The notes beneath the pieces were generated by a model. The model saw only the letters and a program-made list of their open reading frames with translations. It was not told the origin of the DNA and made no database searches. From CAVYYW01 sp963772845 (GTDB taxonomy: Bacteria > Bacillota > Bacilli > Bacillales > Sporolactobacillaceae): 64,000 bases of DNA. A program made the translations under genes and the position numbers. The DNA lies in NCBI GenBank assembly GCA_963772845.1, contig CAVYYW010000010.1, positions 1 through 64,000 of the forward strand, in the 5' to 3' direction. Below are positions 1 through 10,100 of this stretch, piece after piece (the first letter of the stretch is position 1; each line of letters starts with the position of its first letter).

Positions 1-15
1 GAGTTTAAGTGAAAA

Positions 16-48
16 AAAGACGGCGAATATTGCCGTCTTTTTATTTAT
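16..48. terminator. Intrinsic terminator hairpin
   Basis: GACGGC and GCCGTC arms around a short AT-rich loop are followed by a T-run on the plus strand and preceded by an A-run, so the hairpin could act in both directions. It lies just past the stop of the minus-strand cation transporter and could end a gene entering from the left. Confidence 0.7.
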
Positions 49-59
49 ACTTTTTGCCT

Positions 60-707
60 TCAATCGTGGCCGCAGCTGCAGGCATCTTCTACACCTCTTG
101 CTTCCTGTATCGCTTCCCAGCCTTCTGTAACCACAAAATAGACGAGTGCCAATGCTGCGATCGAGTCGGCCCACCACCAGCCGAATAAAGCTGTGACTGC
201 CACGCCAACGAGGACGGTCCACGCCATATAGGCGCACACAATGCTGCATGACCCGTCTGCTCTTAGCGCTTTGCTGCCAATTTCAGAACCAATGCGTTTT
301 TTTGCCCGGGACAAGAAAGGCATAATGACGCCTGAGGCAATTGCTAAAGCAAGACCGGAATAGCTAGTTTCTGCACCCTGATGCATCCAAAGTTTATATA
401 CAGAGGCCATAACGATGTAGACAGCGAGTAATAGCAGAGCGATGCCAACAACCCACGAAGATGCTGTCTCAGCACGCTTCACTTTTTCCAGGCCAGCCCC
501 GTTTGCTTCAATCGTCAATCGCCACAATAATACTGCGCCTGCAAGTAACTCAATGATACTGTCTGCCCCGAATGAGACAAGCGCAAGAGAGTGGGCGATG
601 ACGCCAGCACCGATTGCGACAGCTGCTTCAATAATCATCCAAAATAAGGAGACAAGCTCCACTGTCATTCCTTTGCGGACAAAATCAGCATGAACCGTTT
701 TAGACAT
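60..707 (-). CDS. Cation efflux (CDF-like) transporter, short form
   Basis: The 215-residue protein has about six hydrophobic segments and resembles the membrane part of cation diffusion facilitators. The segment SFGADSIIELLAG near residues 44-56 and the RADGSCS segment correspond to the metal-site helices of that family, with Ser/Cys in place of some His/Asp. The large cytoplasmic C-terminal domain of typical CDF proteins is absent, leaving a short tail ending CSCGHD that could bind metal. I chose the ATG at 707 because AAGGCGGTGA sits 8 bases upstream. An in-frame upstream start at 737 has no ribosome site. The ATG overlaps the stop of the upstream regulator by 8 bases, implying translational coupling. 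With a CmtR-like sensor upstream, export of a soft metal such as Cd, Pb or Zn is the likely role. The substrate is inferred. Confidence 0.75.
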   Translation of the reverse strand: MSKTVHADFVRKGMTVELVSLFWMIIEAAVAIGAGVIAHSLALVSFGADSIIELLAGAVLLWRLTIEANGAGLEKVKRAETASSWVVGIALLLLAVYIVMASVYKLWMHQGAETSYSGLALAIASGVIMPFLSRAKKRIGSEIGSKALRADGSCSIVCAYMAWTVLVGVAVTALFGWWWADSIAALALVYFVVTEGWEAIQEARGVEDACSCGHD

Positions 708-1059
708 TTCTGTCACCGCCTTTTTCTTCATCCACACAGTAATTCACACAATCTTCTATCCGCTGGGCATTGTCAGTCACCACATCATCGGCGGCATCCA
801 GCAAATGCAGAATCTTTTCACCAGCAATACGATAGTAAACGTGCCGCCATTCTTTACGGCTCAAAACCAATCCACAATCCTTTAAACAAGCGAGGTGGTT
901 TGAGACATTGCTCTGCGAGAGTCCGGTTTCTTCACATAACAGGCTGACGGTTCTCTCACCCTGGCGGAGAATCATTAATAGTGCCAATCGTGACGGGTCA
1001 GCCAATCCGCGGAAGAATTTTGCCCGAACAGATAAAGCTGTATCAATCGAAACGCTCAT
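700..1059 (-). CDS. ArsR/SmtB-family metal-sensing repressor, CmtR-like
   Basis: This 119-residue winged-helix protein has the family recognition helix (TGLSQSNVSNHL, about residues 45-56) and wing (SRKEWRHVYYRI). Cys58 and Cys62 lie in the helix after the recognition helix as ACLKDC, with further cysteines at 104 and 108 near the C terminus. A Cys-x3-Cys pair there plus a C-terminal Cys is the ligand arrangement known for the Cd/Pb sensor CmtR, and the CadC/ArsR alpha-3 ELCVCD motif is absent. A perfect 8-bp inverted repeat lies just upstream. The ribosome site GGAGGTGG precedes the ATG. The gene probably represses itself and the overlapping transporter until metal binds. The metal identity is inference. 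Confidence 0.85.
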   Translation of the reverse strand: MSVSIDTALSVRAKFFRGLADPSRLALLMILRQGERTVSLLCEETGLSQSNVSNHLACLKDCGLVLSRKEWRHVYYRIAGEKILHLLDAADDVVTDNAQRIEDCVNYCVDEEKGGDRNV

Positions 1060-1078
1060 CCTGCCACCTCCAAATTGT

Positions 1079-1100
1079 CATATCATAATATAATGATATG
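1079..1100. promoter_or_regulatory. Probable metal-regulator operator
   Basis: CATATCAT and ATGATATG form a perfect 8-bp inverted repeat around AATATA, 20 bases upstream of the ArsR-family start. The dyad and AT-rich core fit ArsR/SmtB operators, and the core could also serve as the -10 region of the promoter. Confidence 0.7.
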
Positions 1101-1318
1101 ATTGCTAGGAAAAAATCGCAACCGTTTCTGAACTTGTTTTTTAAATGCCATTTTAAAATGCTCTTTTCGTAAAGATTGTTGCTTTTAAAGTGGATAAGGG
1201 TAAATTTACTTTTTATGGTATTATAGATACAGGAGCATCTAGCAAACGGGCAGTTTAACGGAAGAAACTATGTTGAAATTTAATCAACTTAAAAGCGAAA
1301 GAAAGGAGGGTTTTTAAT

Positions 1319-1636
1319 ATGGATTTATCTTTGGAAATTGCGCGTACTTTACTGCCAGTTGCAATAGTGGGTGGGATTGGAGTATTTGTAATTCTAAGAA
1401 TGAAACATAAGTCTAAGAAAGGAACTCTAGGTAAGAAAAAAACAAGAAGGGCTCAAAATATATTAAATAGCTTAATACCATTCGGCATGATGATTGGTTT
1501 GGCGGTTGCTATACTTCTTAGTATATTTAGCCCCTTTTCCTTTCTATCTGCAATTACTTGGGGACCTGGAGTAGGTATGTTATTTGGATATTGTGCTTAT
1601 GAAATTTTTAGCAAGAAGGAAGGTAGTTATTCATAA
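1319..1636 (+). CDS. Small membrane protein of unknown function
   Basis: The 105-residue protein has an N-terminal hydrophobic segment (about residues 8-26), a very basic linker rich in Lys/Arg (27-48) and two more hydrophobic stretches (about 52-70 and 72-92). An excellent GAAAGGAGGG site lies 8 bases before the ATG, so translation is likely. I recognise no family. It stands alone on the plus strand between the divergent metal-resistance pair and a SpoIIM-family gene. Its AT-rich composition matches the next gene. Confidence 0.55.
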   Translation: MDLSLEIARTLLPVAIVGGIGVFVILRMKHKSKKGTLGKKKTRRAQNILNSLIPFGMMIGLAVAILLSIFSPFSFLSAITWGPGVGMLFGYCAYEIFSKKEGSYS

Positions 1637-1827
1637 TATCTGTCTTCCAGAAACAGGGATAAACTCAAGAATAGTGAATTGAGTCCATTGTTCCGTTAAA
1701 TCGGAGCGATTGTTCAAAACTATAGTCCTTTTTCAGTCGACGCATTTTTTAGAACTTTAAATACTCAAGCTGAAGTGTCTTTTTTCTGATGTTACATAAT
1801 TCAATTCTTTGGATAAGGGGGTCTACA

Positions 1828-2433
1828 ATGCCAAGTGTGATTGATAATATTGTGTTTAAAAGGGCTGTCAAACTATTCTTGTTTGCAATATTCATTACAA
1901 TTATTGCAACAATAATAACCTACTTGATTGATCCAGATGTACAAAAAGCCATTGAAGGAGTAGGAAGTAACTTATCAAACAGAGAAAACGAATCTACAGG
2001 AATAAATAAGATATGGTTATATATTGTTAATAATGGGTTTGTCGTACCTTTGCAAATGCTGATTTTAGCCTTAGTCCCAATACAATTTCTTTATATGATA
2101 AATATCATTTCGACTGTTTCTCTCACTGGTATTCTTTTTGGTGTTGCTTTACAAGCAGATTCTTTAAAAGGGCTAAAGATCATAATTTCTACGATACCTC
2201 ATTATGTTTTTGAAGTTTTTGCTTTTTGTTTGTTAGCAGCAGGGCTTTTTGAGTTAAATAAAATTGTAAGAATCAAAATAAGAAATGTATTCAAAAAAGA
2301 CAAAGAAAGAGTGTCTTTTATTAAAAAAACTTTAGGAACAGTAATAACTTACGCCATTTTAACATTGCCGTTAATCATAGTGGCAGCATTTTTGGAAACG
2401 TACATAGCTGATATAATATTTAACCTATTATAA
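1828..2433 (+). CDS. SpoIIM-family integral membrane protein
   Basis: The 201-residue protein has about five membrane segments and the conserved pattern of the SpoIIM/DUF95 family: NNGFVVPLQMLILALVP, then a glycine-rich helix, then IPHYVFEVFAFCLLAAG, in which PHxxFE is diagnostic. SpoIIM itself works with SpoIID and SpoIIP in engulfment, but many paralogues have other unknown roles. This copy is not in a sporulation operon, so it may be one of those. I prefer the ATG at 1828 because AAGGGGGTC precedes it; an upstream ATG at 1789 has no ribosome site. Confidence 0.65.
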   Translation: MPSVIDNIVFKRAVKLFLFAIFITIIATIITYLIDPDVQKAIEGVGSNLSNRENESTGINKIWLYIVNNGFVVPLQMLILALVPIQFLYMINIISTVSLTGILFGVALQADSLKGLKIIISTIPHYVFEVFAFCLLAAGLFELNKIVRIKIRNVFKKDKERVSFIKKTLGTVITYAILTLPLIIVAAFLETYIADIIFNLL

Positions 2434-2742
2434 TTGAAGACTTCTTGTGTGGGTTTCATAAAATTGGAACAGAGCTAATGTTCTACAATCTTGGAGCTTT
2501 AATTGGATAACGAATACAGCTGCCCCTTAAAGGGTAAGAGTATTCGGAACGATACCAAGTAGGCTTATCTTCCTGTTTCGAGCGCATGGCCATCACTTGT
2601 TTTCTTGTTTCTTCAATGCAAGGGGGTTTCCCGCGTTCACTCGACCGAGTTGCTGGAAAATGCGAGCCTCCTCGAAAATCCGCATGCCCACAAATGAAAG
2701 GCAGAATTACCTGAGGCGCCTGAGGAATCAGCTGATGACCGC
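2434..2742. other. Intergenic stretch before the duplication
   Basis: No convincing gene is seen. The sequence has short GC-rich patches resembling parts of the dispersed GTTGATT element (a CTCCTCGAAAAT-like core), suggesting an old degraded copy. It ends at the left breakpoint of the 3.88-kb tandem duplication. Confidence 0.4.
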
Positions 2743-2785
2743 TGAAAATCTAGCCATATCGAAGTTAAACATTCTTAAAGTAGAC

Positions 2786-2986
2786 GTTGATTGAAGCGGA
2801 GGGTGCGAGACTCCTCGAAAATGCATCCGCATTTTCTTCGTGCGGTGTGGCTTCAAGGATGCTGTTTCGAGTCCAACGGGACCAGCACGCGTCCGAAGAT
2901 CCACTTTGGCCACAAAGAAACCACGCCAAAGTTAGCTGAGGCTGAGGCCGTGCCCGTGGAAAGGAGCAGCCAAGAGCAAAATCAAC
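2786..2986 (+). repeat. Dispersed GTTGATT element, copy 1 (with internal insertion)
   Basis: It begins GTTGATTGAAGCGGAGGGTG and ends GCAAAATCAAC, so the termini are short inverted repeats. About 65 bases containing an inner hairpin interrupt the pattern relative to the ~135-bp copies at 10546, 50615 and 61601. Short open frames inside are incidental. Confidence 0.85.
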
Positions 2987-3083
2987 AGGCATGGCGATAC
3001 CGAGGTATTTTTTCAGTTGCCTCATTTATTACTTATATTGTGTTTACATAGCTTTCAATATCAGCTAAAAAATAATTATTTTC

Positions 3084-3110
3084 ACTGCCTCCATTCGGCA
3101 GTTTTTTTGG
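3084..3110 (+). terminator. Terminator-like hairpin upstream of peptidase 1
   Basis: ACTGCC and GGCAGT arms with a 7-base loop are followed by a run of seven T. It lies before a TATAAT at 3122-3127, so it probably insulates the peptidase promoter from upstream transcription. The same arrangement recurs in copy 2. Confidence 0.6.
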
Positions 3111-3121
3111 TTTTTTTTGAT

Positions 3122-3272
3122 TATAATGGAATTAAGACAATGAGAAACGAAGGTGAGGAAAGCGGCAGCCCGCTCAGTTTGAATGGGGCCAAAGAGAACA
3201 ATGAACATGCAAACCCAGACGGATTTATTGTGTTGTGTTTTAACAATCAGATCTTAATGAGGGGGTTGTGCC
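3122..3272 (+). promoter_or_regulatory. -10 box and leader of peptidase 1
   Basis: A perfect TATAAT lies at 3122-3127, without a clear -35 box. The ~145-base leader contains a GC hairpin around AGCGGCAGCCCGCT and ends with a strong GAGGGGG ribosome site. I do not recognise a riboswitch class. The leader is conserved in the second copy simply because it was duplicated. Confidence 0.45.
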
Positions 3273-6200
3273 TTGCCGCTTTTACGAAAAGGAATCTATT
3301 CGTTTTCTATCCTATTATTATTGCTATTATCCATACCTATTGGGGCTTTTGCTGAGGATGGCGGGACACCTTCCGGAAGTCTTGCAAACTTGCAGACAAG
3401 CCTTCAGCCAAACAAATCGCCGCTTAAAGATAAGGTCGGCGGGCAGGATTTTGAAAACCCCAATGATTACCCCTTGGTGAATGCCGGTCAGTTCATTCGA
3501 ACGCTGACGGATAGTGTTGGGAGCCATCATGACCTGACATACAATTCAACAACCTCCTATTCAACTGCACAAATGAACGTTCAAATCGGATATAAAAGTT
3601 ACAGCAGTTATAAAGATTCTTATCTTGATATTGAGTTTTTTACGAATAAAAGTGGAACAATGTCCTATTTAGGAAGTTCCTCCTTTTATGTCGGAGGTTT
3701 TTCCAGCGGTTCATTGAGTACACATGTGGATAAATCTCTTTACACCAAGGACCCTTTTATTTATATGAGAATTGGTGTTTTGGCAAGTCCATACGACACG
3801 TATTATTCAGATGTTGTCTATTTTAAAGTCGCAAATCCCTTTTATAGCGGATCAACTGCGCCAACTGGCTCTAACGCTTATGCCCTTGTCAGCAACGAGT
3901 CTACAGATGGCCTCCAAAATGAGAGCTCAGGGTCATTCGAGATCAATAACGATCAGTACGCGTTTAATAAGAAAATTGATCAGGATGCTTACAAACTGGA
4001 CTATGTGAAGCCGTTTGATGAACAGAAATATGAAAAGAAAGTGGTTAATAAACACGCCAGGTCGCTTCGCTTACTGGAAAAGGTGGGTGACAGCAGGCTG
4101 TTTTGGGTCTCTAACCTGGAGATGGATCAGGATTATCAACTGAATGCAACATTGTTGTACAGTGGGACGCATTCAAATGTGTGGGTGAATAATAGTCAAA
4201 TTACAGCAGCACAGGCGGCACAATTAGGAAAAGAATTTGATGGGAAAATTCATCAATCAGATGTCGATAACTTTGGAAACGAATCCGATGTTGACGGCAA
4301 CGGAAAAGTTAATATTCTTTGTTATGACATCCAGGATGGCTTTACTGGAAGCGGAGGGTATGTAGCGGGTTATTTTTCACCGCAGGATCTTTATAATGTC
4401 TCCTATTCCAATCAATCCGAAATTTTTTATATTGATACGTATCCATTGATGGGGATGGGTGGAACAAAGGACGTGTCAGCGGCTTACTCGACGCTGGCCC
4501 ATGAATTTCAGCACATGATTAATTACAATCAGAAGGTTTTTGTTCAGGGGCATGACAACATGGATACATGGATGGATGAGGGTCTGGCAATGGCAGCAGA
4601 GCAGATTTACGAGGGCAGTGCTCTTCAAGATCGGATTGATTACTACAATTACGATTCAGATATTGTGAACGGGCATTCCCTGCTTGATTGGGATTATTAC
4701 GGGGATACTCTGGCGAACTATTCGCTATCCTATTTGTTCATGCAATATTTGAAGGATCAAAGCGGGCTGGGCAGCCACGTTTTCAAGGAATTAATCAATG
4801 ACCCGCACAGTGATTACCAGGCTGTTGAAGATATCGTGCGAAAATATGTCTCTTCAAATCTGACATTCGGAAAATTCATGACCGATTTCAGGGCAGCGCT
4901 GCTGTTAAAACAGGACTCGGGCTTATACGGCTTCAAGGGAGATCAGGCCTTTGATTCTCTTAAAGAGCGGCTTTATAGTGGCGGGGCGCTATCATTACAA
5001 GGTGGAGGCGCTGTGGTCAAAGCCATCAGTTCGCCCGACAGCTATACCATTCCTGTCGATAAAGGAGCGGATGTCACCTACACCATTTTGAAAAAAGCCG
5101 ATCAGACACCGCCGTCCAAGCCAACTGTCAACGTGGTTGGGGATCATGACACGGTGGTGACAGGAAAAACCGAGGCTAAGGCGAAAGTGACCGTGAAACG
5201 GGGAACAACTGTGATCGGCACGGGAACCACGGACAGTAGTGGCGCTTTTAAAGTATCGATTGCAACACAAAAGGCAGGGACGGTGTTGAGTGTCTATGCC
5301 GCGGATGCAGCAGGGAACATAAGCTCGGGGACGACCATAACGGTCAGCGACAAAACAGCGCCGGGACAGCCAAAGGTGAATGCGGTCAGTGATGCTGCGA
5401 CAAGCGTGAGCGGCACAGCCGAGGCGAGCGCAAGCGTGACGGTAAAAAGAGGAACGACCGTGATCGGCAGCGGAAAAGCCGACAGCAAAGGTGCATTCAA
5501 AGTGTCGATCGCGAAGCAAAAAGCGGGAACCATGTTGAGCGTTTATGCTGAGGATGCGGCGCATAACAAGAGTGCGACGGTAACTGTAAAAGTAGTGGAC
5601 CGGACAGCGCCAGGGCTGCCAAGAGTGAATGGGGTCAGTGATGCTGCGACGAGTGTGAGCGGCACAACCGAAGCCTATGCCAAAGTGACGGTAAAGCGAG
5701 GCAGTACAGTCATTGGCACACACTCAGCGGATAGCAAAGGTGCATTTAAAGTGTCGATCGCGAAACAAAAGGCGGGGACGGTCTTAAGTGTTTATGCCGA
5801 GGATGGGGCACATAACAAGAGTGCGACAGTGACTGTAAAGGTGCTGGACCGGACAGCGCCAGGGCTGCCAAAAGTGAATGCGGTCAGTGATGCTGCGACG
5901 AGCGTGAGCGGCACAACCGAGGCCTATGCCAAAGTGACTGTGAAGCGAGGCAGTACAGTTATTGGTACCCACTCTGCCGACAGTAAAGGTGCATTTAAAG
6001 TGTCGATCGCGAAGCAAAAATCGGGGACGGTGTTGAGTGTCTATGCCGAGGATGCGGCGCATAACAAGAGTGCGACGGCAACTGTAAAAGTAGTGGACCG
6101 GACAGCGCCAGCCAGACCCGTCGTCTCAACCTTTGGAGACAATCAAACGACCATTTCAGGAAAAGCGGAGCCTGGTTCAACCGTCACAATCAAATACGGC

Positions 6201-6599
6201 AGGACCGTTTTAGGACACTCCATAGTAACGAGCAAAGGAACGTTCTCGGTTAAAATTGCGCATAAGCAAAGAGCTGGAACAACTCTAATGGCTTACGCTA
6301 AGGATAGAGCTGGCAACCAAAGCTCTGGCAAAGCATTCAAAGTTGCAGACAAAACGGCGCCTGGAATCCCGAGCGCGAATAAAGTAACGTACAAATCAAC
6401 ATCCGTTTCTGGAAAAGCAGAAAAAGATGCAACGGTTTATTTATATAGAAGCAGCACATACCTGGGGAGAGCGACAGTCAGTTCAAAAGGGTACTACAGC
6501 GTAAAAATGCACAAACAGAAAAAAGGGACGTATTTAAGGCTTTATGCTAAGGACAGGGTGGGGAATAAAAGCAAGTATCGCTATGTGAAGGTGTACTAA
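3273..6599 (+). CDS. Secreted M30 (hyicolysin)-like zinc metallopeptidase with Ig-like repeats, copy 1
   Basis: This 1108-residue protein starts at a TTG 7 bases after GAGGGGG. A signal peptide (MPLLRKGIYSF... with AFA at about 26-28) directs export. The catalytic region carries HEFQH at 410-414 and a glutamate in WMDEG at 436, the zinc-site pattern of hyicolysin-type peptidases. A DVDGNGK loop at 339-345 looks like a calcium site. From about residue 611 to the end there are six bacterial Ig-like repeats of 83 residues, each beginning T(A/P)P and ending near SVYAEDAAHNKS. Repeats 3 and 4 are nearly identical. There is no LPxTG anchor, so the protein is probably released or held by the Ig domains. 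It is the first of a tandem pair. The substrate is unknown. Confidence 0.85.
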   Translation: MPLLRKGIYSFSILLLLLLSIPIGAFAEDGGTPSGSLANLQTSLQPNKSPLKDKVGGQDFENPNDYPLVNAGQFIRTLTDSVGSHHDLTYNSTTSYSTAQMNVQIGYKSYSSYKDSYLDIEFFTNKSGTMSYLGSSSFYVGGFSSGSLSTHVDKSLYTKDPFIYMRIGVLASPYDTYYSDVVYFKVANPFYSGSTAPTGSNAYALVSNESTDGLQNESSGSFEINNDQYAFNKKIDQDAYKLDYVKPFDEQKYEKKVVNKHARSLRLLEKVGDSRLFWVSNLEMDQDYQLNATLLYSGTHSNVWVNNSQITAAQAAQLGKEFDGKIHQSDVDNFGNESDVDGNGKVNILCYDIQDGFTGSGGYVAGYFSPQDLYNVSYSNQSEIFYIDTYPLMGMGGTKDVSAAYSTLAHEFQHMINYNQKVFVQGHDNMDTWMDEGLAMAAEQIYEGSALQDRIDYYNYDSDIVNGHSLLDWDYYGDTLANYSLSYLFMQYLKDQSGLGSHVFKELINDPHSDYQAVEDIVRKYVSSNLTFGKFMTDFRAALLLKQDSGLYGFKGDQAFDSLKERLYSGGALSLQGGGAVVKAISSPDSYTIPVDKGADVTYTILKKADQTPPSKPTVNVVGDHDTVVTGKTEAKAKVTVKRGTTVIGTGTTDSSGAFKVSIATQKAGTVLSVYAADAAGNISSGTTITVSDKTAPGQPKVNAVSDAATSVSGTAEASASVTVKRGTTVIGSGKADSKGAFKVSIAKQKAGTMLSVYAEDAAHNKSATVTVKVVDRTAPGLPRVNGVSDAATSVSGTTEAYAKVTVKRGSTVIGTHSADSKGAFKVSIAKQKAGTVLSVYAEDGAHNKSATVTVKVLDRTAPGLPKVNAVSDAATSVSGTTEAYAKVTVKRGSTVIGTHSADSKGAFKVSIAKQKSGTVLSVYAEDAAHNKSATATVKVVDRTAPARPVVSTFGDNQTTISGKAEPGSTVTIKYGRTVLGHSIVTSKGTFSVKIAHKQRAGTTLMAYAKDRAGNQSSGKAFKVADKTAPGIPSANKVTYKSTSVSGKAEKDATVYLYRSSTYLGRATVSSKGYYSVKMHKQKKGTYLRLYAKDRVGNKSKYRYVKVY

Positions 6600-6662
6600 T
6601 AGAAAGAGCCTCCTCCGGATGAAAATCTAGCCATATCGAAGTTAAACATTCTTAAAGTAGAC

Positions 6663-6864
6663 GTTGATTGAAGCGGAGGGTGCGAGACTCCTCGAAAATG
6701 CATCCGCATTTTCTTCGTGCGGTGTGGCTTCAAGGATGCTGTTTCGAGTCCAACGGGACCAGCACGCGTCCGAAGATCCACTTTGGCCACAAAGAAACCA
6801 CGCCAAAGTTAGCTGAGGCTGAGGCCGTGCCCGTGGAAAGCGAGCAGCCAAGAGCAAAATCAAC
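6663..6864 (+). repeat. Dispersed GTTGATT element, copy 2
   Basis: It is the duplicated partner of 2786-2986 and shares the same internal insertion. It differs mainly by one added C near the right end, restoring GGAAAGCGAGC as in the unduplicated copies, so this copy keeps the ancestral state and copy 1 lost the base. Confidence 0.85.
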
Positions 6865-7150
6865 AGGCATGGCGATACCGAGGTATTTTTTCAGTTGCCT
6901 CATTTATTACTTATATTGTGTTTACATAGCTTTCAATATCAGCTAAAAAATAATTATTTTTACTGCCTCCATTCGGCAGTTTTTTTGGTTTTTTTTGATT
7001 ATAATGGAATTAAGACAATGAGAAACGAAGGTGAGGAAAGCGGCAGCCCGCTCAGTTTGAATGGGGCCAAAGAGAACAATGAACATGCAAACCCAGACGG
7101 ATTTATTGTGTTGTGTTTTAACAATCAGATCTTAATGAGGGGGTTGTGCC

Positions 7151-10100
7151 TTGCCGCTTTTACGAAAAGGAATCTATTCGTTTTCAATCCTATTATTAAT
7201 GCTATTATCCATACCTATTGGGGCTTTTGCTGAGGACGGCGGGACACCTTCCGGAAGTCTTGCAAACTTGCAGACAAGCCTGCAGCCAAATAAATCGCCG
7301 CTTAAAGATAAGGTCGGCGGGCAGGACTTTCAAAATCCCAATGATTACCCATTGGTGAATGCCGGTCAATTCATTCGAACGTTGACGGATAGTGTTGGGA
7401 GCCATCATGACCTGACATACAATTCAACAACCTCCTATTCAACTGCGCAAATGAACGTTCAAATCGGATATAAAAGTTACAGCAGTTATAAAGATTCTTA
7501 TCTTGATATTGAGTTTTTTACGAATAAAAGTGGAACAATGTCCTATTTAGGAAGTTCTTCCTTTAATGTCGGGGGATTTTCCAGCGGTTCATTGAGTACA
7601 CATGTAGATAAATCTCTTTACACCAAGGATCCTTTTATTTATATGAGAATTGGTGTTTTGGCAAGTCCATACGACACGTATTATTCAGATGTTGTCTATT
7701 TTAAAGTCGCAAATCCCTTTTATAGCGGAACCCCTGCGCCAACTGACTCAAACAATTACGTCCTTGTCAGCAACGAGTCTACAGATGGCCTCCAAAATGA
7801 GAGCTCAGGATCATTCGAGATCAATAATGATCAGTACGCGTTTAATAAGAAAATTGATCAGGATGCTTACAAACTGGACTATGTTAAGCCGTTTGATGAA
7901 AAGAAATATGAAAAGAAAGTGGTTAATAAAAACGCCAGATCGTTTCGCTTACTGGAAAAGGTGGGCGATAGCAAGCTGTTTTGGGTCTCAAACCTAGAGA
8001 TGAATCAGGATTACCAGCTGAATGCAACATTGCTGTACAGCGGAACGCATTCAAATGTGTGGGTGAATAATAGTCAAATTACAGCTGCGCAGGCGGCACA
8101 ATTAGGAAAAGAGTTTGATGAGAAAATCCATCAATCAGATGTCGATAACTTTGGAAACGAATCCGATGTTGACGGCAACGGAAAAGTTAATATTCTTTGT
8201 TATGACATCCAGGATGGCTTTACTGGAAGCGGAGGGTATGTGGCGGGTTATTTTTCACCGCAGGATCTTTATAATGTCTCCTATTCCAATCAATCCGAAA
8301 TTTTTTATATTGATACGTATCCATTGATGGGGATGGGTGGAACAAAGGATGTGTCAGCGGCTTACTCGACGCTGGCCCACGAATTTCAGCACATGATTAA
8401 TTACAATCAGAAGGTTTTTGTTCAGGGTCATGACAGCATGGATACCTGGATGGATGAGGGTCTGGCCATGGCGGCAGAGCAGATTTACGAGGGCAGTGCT
8501 CTTCAAGATCGGATTGATTACTACAATTATGATTCAGATATTGTGAACGGGCATTCCCTGCTTGATTGGGATTATTACGGGGATACTCTGGCGAACTATT
8601 CGTTATCCTATTTGTTCATGCAATATTTGAAGGATCAAAGCGGGCAGGGCGGCCACGTTTTCAAGGAATTAATCAATGACCCGCACAGTGATTACCAGGC
8701 TGTTGAAGATATCGTGCGAAAATATGTCTCTTCAAATCTGACATTCGGAAAATTCATGACCGATTTCAGGGCAGCGCTGCTGTTAAAACAGGACTCGGGC
8801 TTATACGGCTTCAAGGGTGATCAGGCCTTCGATTCTCTTAAAGAGCGGCTTTATAATGGCGGGGCGCTATCATTAAAAGGTGGAGGCGCTGTGGTCAAAG
8901 CCATCAGTTCGCCCGACAGCTATACCATTCCGGTCGATAAAGGGGCGGATGTCACCTACACAATTTTGAAAAAAGCCGATCAGACACCGCCATCCAAGCC
9001 AACTGTCAACGCGGTAGGGGATCATGACACGGTGGTGACAGGAAAAACCGAGGCCAAGGCGAAAGTGACCGTGAAACGGGGAACAACTGTGATCGGCACG
9101 GGAACCGCGGACAGTAGTGGCGCTTTTAAAGTATCGATTGCAACACAAAAAGCAGGGACGGTGTTGAGTGTCTATGCCGCGGATGCAGCAGGGAACATAA
9201 GCTCGGGGACGACCATAACGGTCAGCGACAAAACAGCGCCGGGACAGCCAAAGGTGAATGCGGTCAGTGATGCTGCGACAAGCGTGAGCGGCACAGCCGA
9301 GGCGAGCGCAAGCGTGACGGTAAAAAGAGGAACGACCGTGATTGGCAGCGGAAAAGCCGACAGCAAAGGTGCATTCAAAGTGTCGATCGCGAAGCAAAAA
9401 GCGGGAACCGTGTTGAGCGTTTATGCTGAGGATGCGGCGCATAACAAGAGTGCGACGGTAACTGTAAAAGTAGTGGACCGAACAGCGCCAGGGCTGCCAA
9501 AGGTGAATGCGGTCAGTGATGCTGCGACGAGCGTAAGCGGCACAACCGAAGCCTATGCGAAAGTGACGGTAAAGCGAGGCAGTACAGTCATTGGCACCCA
9601 CTCAGCGGACAGCAAAGGTGCATTTAAAGTGTCGATCGCGAAGCAAAAAGCGGGGACGGTGTTGAGCGTTTATGCTGAGGATGCGGCGCATAACAAGAGT
9701 GCGACAGTGACTGTAAAAGTGGTGGACCGGACAGCGCCAGGACTACCAAAAGTGAATGCGGTCAGTGATGCTGCGACGAGCGTAAGCGGCACAACCGAAA
9801 CCTATGCCAAAGTGACGGTGAAGCGAGGCAGTACAGTTATTGGCACCCACTCAGCGGACAGCAAAGGTGCATTTAAAGTGTCGATCGCGAAGCAAAAAGC
9901 GGGAACCGTGTTGAGCGTTTATGCCGAGGACGCGGCGCATAACAAGAGTGCGACGGTAACTGTAAAAGTAGTGGACCGGACAGCGCCGGCCAGACCCGTC
10001 GTCTCAACCTTTGGAGACAATCAAACGACTATTTCAGGAAAAGCGGAGCCTAGTTCAACCGTCACAATCAAATACGGAAGGACCGTGTTAGGACACTCGA

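Larger units (their letters stand above)
2743..6619 (+). repeat. Tandem duplication, copy 1 (3877 bp)
   Basis: This block matches 6620-10497 almost base for base. It contains a dispersed GTTGATT element, a hairpin terminator, a ~150-base leader and an entire peptidase gene. Copy 1 stops inside what is a full GC hairpin after the second gene (10486-10511). At the internal junction the hairpin is cut at TGA and continues as the sequence found at 2743. Copy 1 is one base shorter (in the element near 2963). Confidence 0.95.

Noticed and set aside
2728..3051. Small proteins inside the dispersed element (also at 6596-6946)
   Set aside because: They recur only because the repeat recurs, appear on both strands, and lack ribosome sites.
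3122..3272. Riboswitch in the peptidase leader
   Set aside because: The leader has a small GC hairpin, but no conserved blocks of SAM, c-di-GMP, T-box or other classes that I can recognise. Conservation between the two copies only reflects duplication.
4995..5723. 242-residue minus-strand protein opposite the Ig repeats
   Set aside because: It is a shadow frame created by the repetitive, biased codons of the peptidase; it has no ribosome site and a Cys/His-rich implausible composition. The same applies to 8873-9601.
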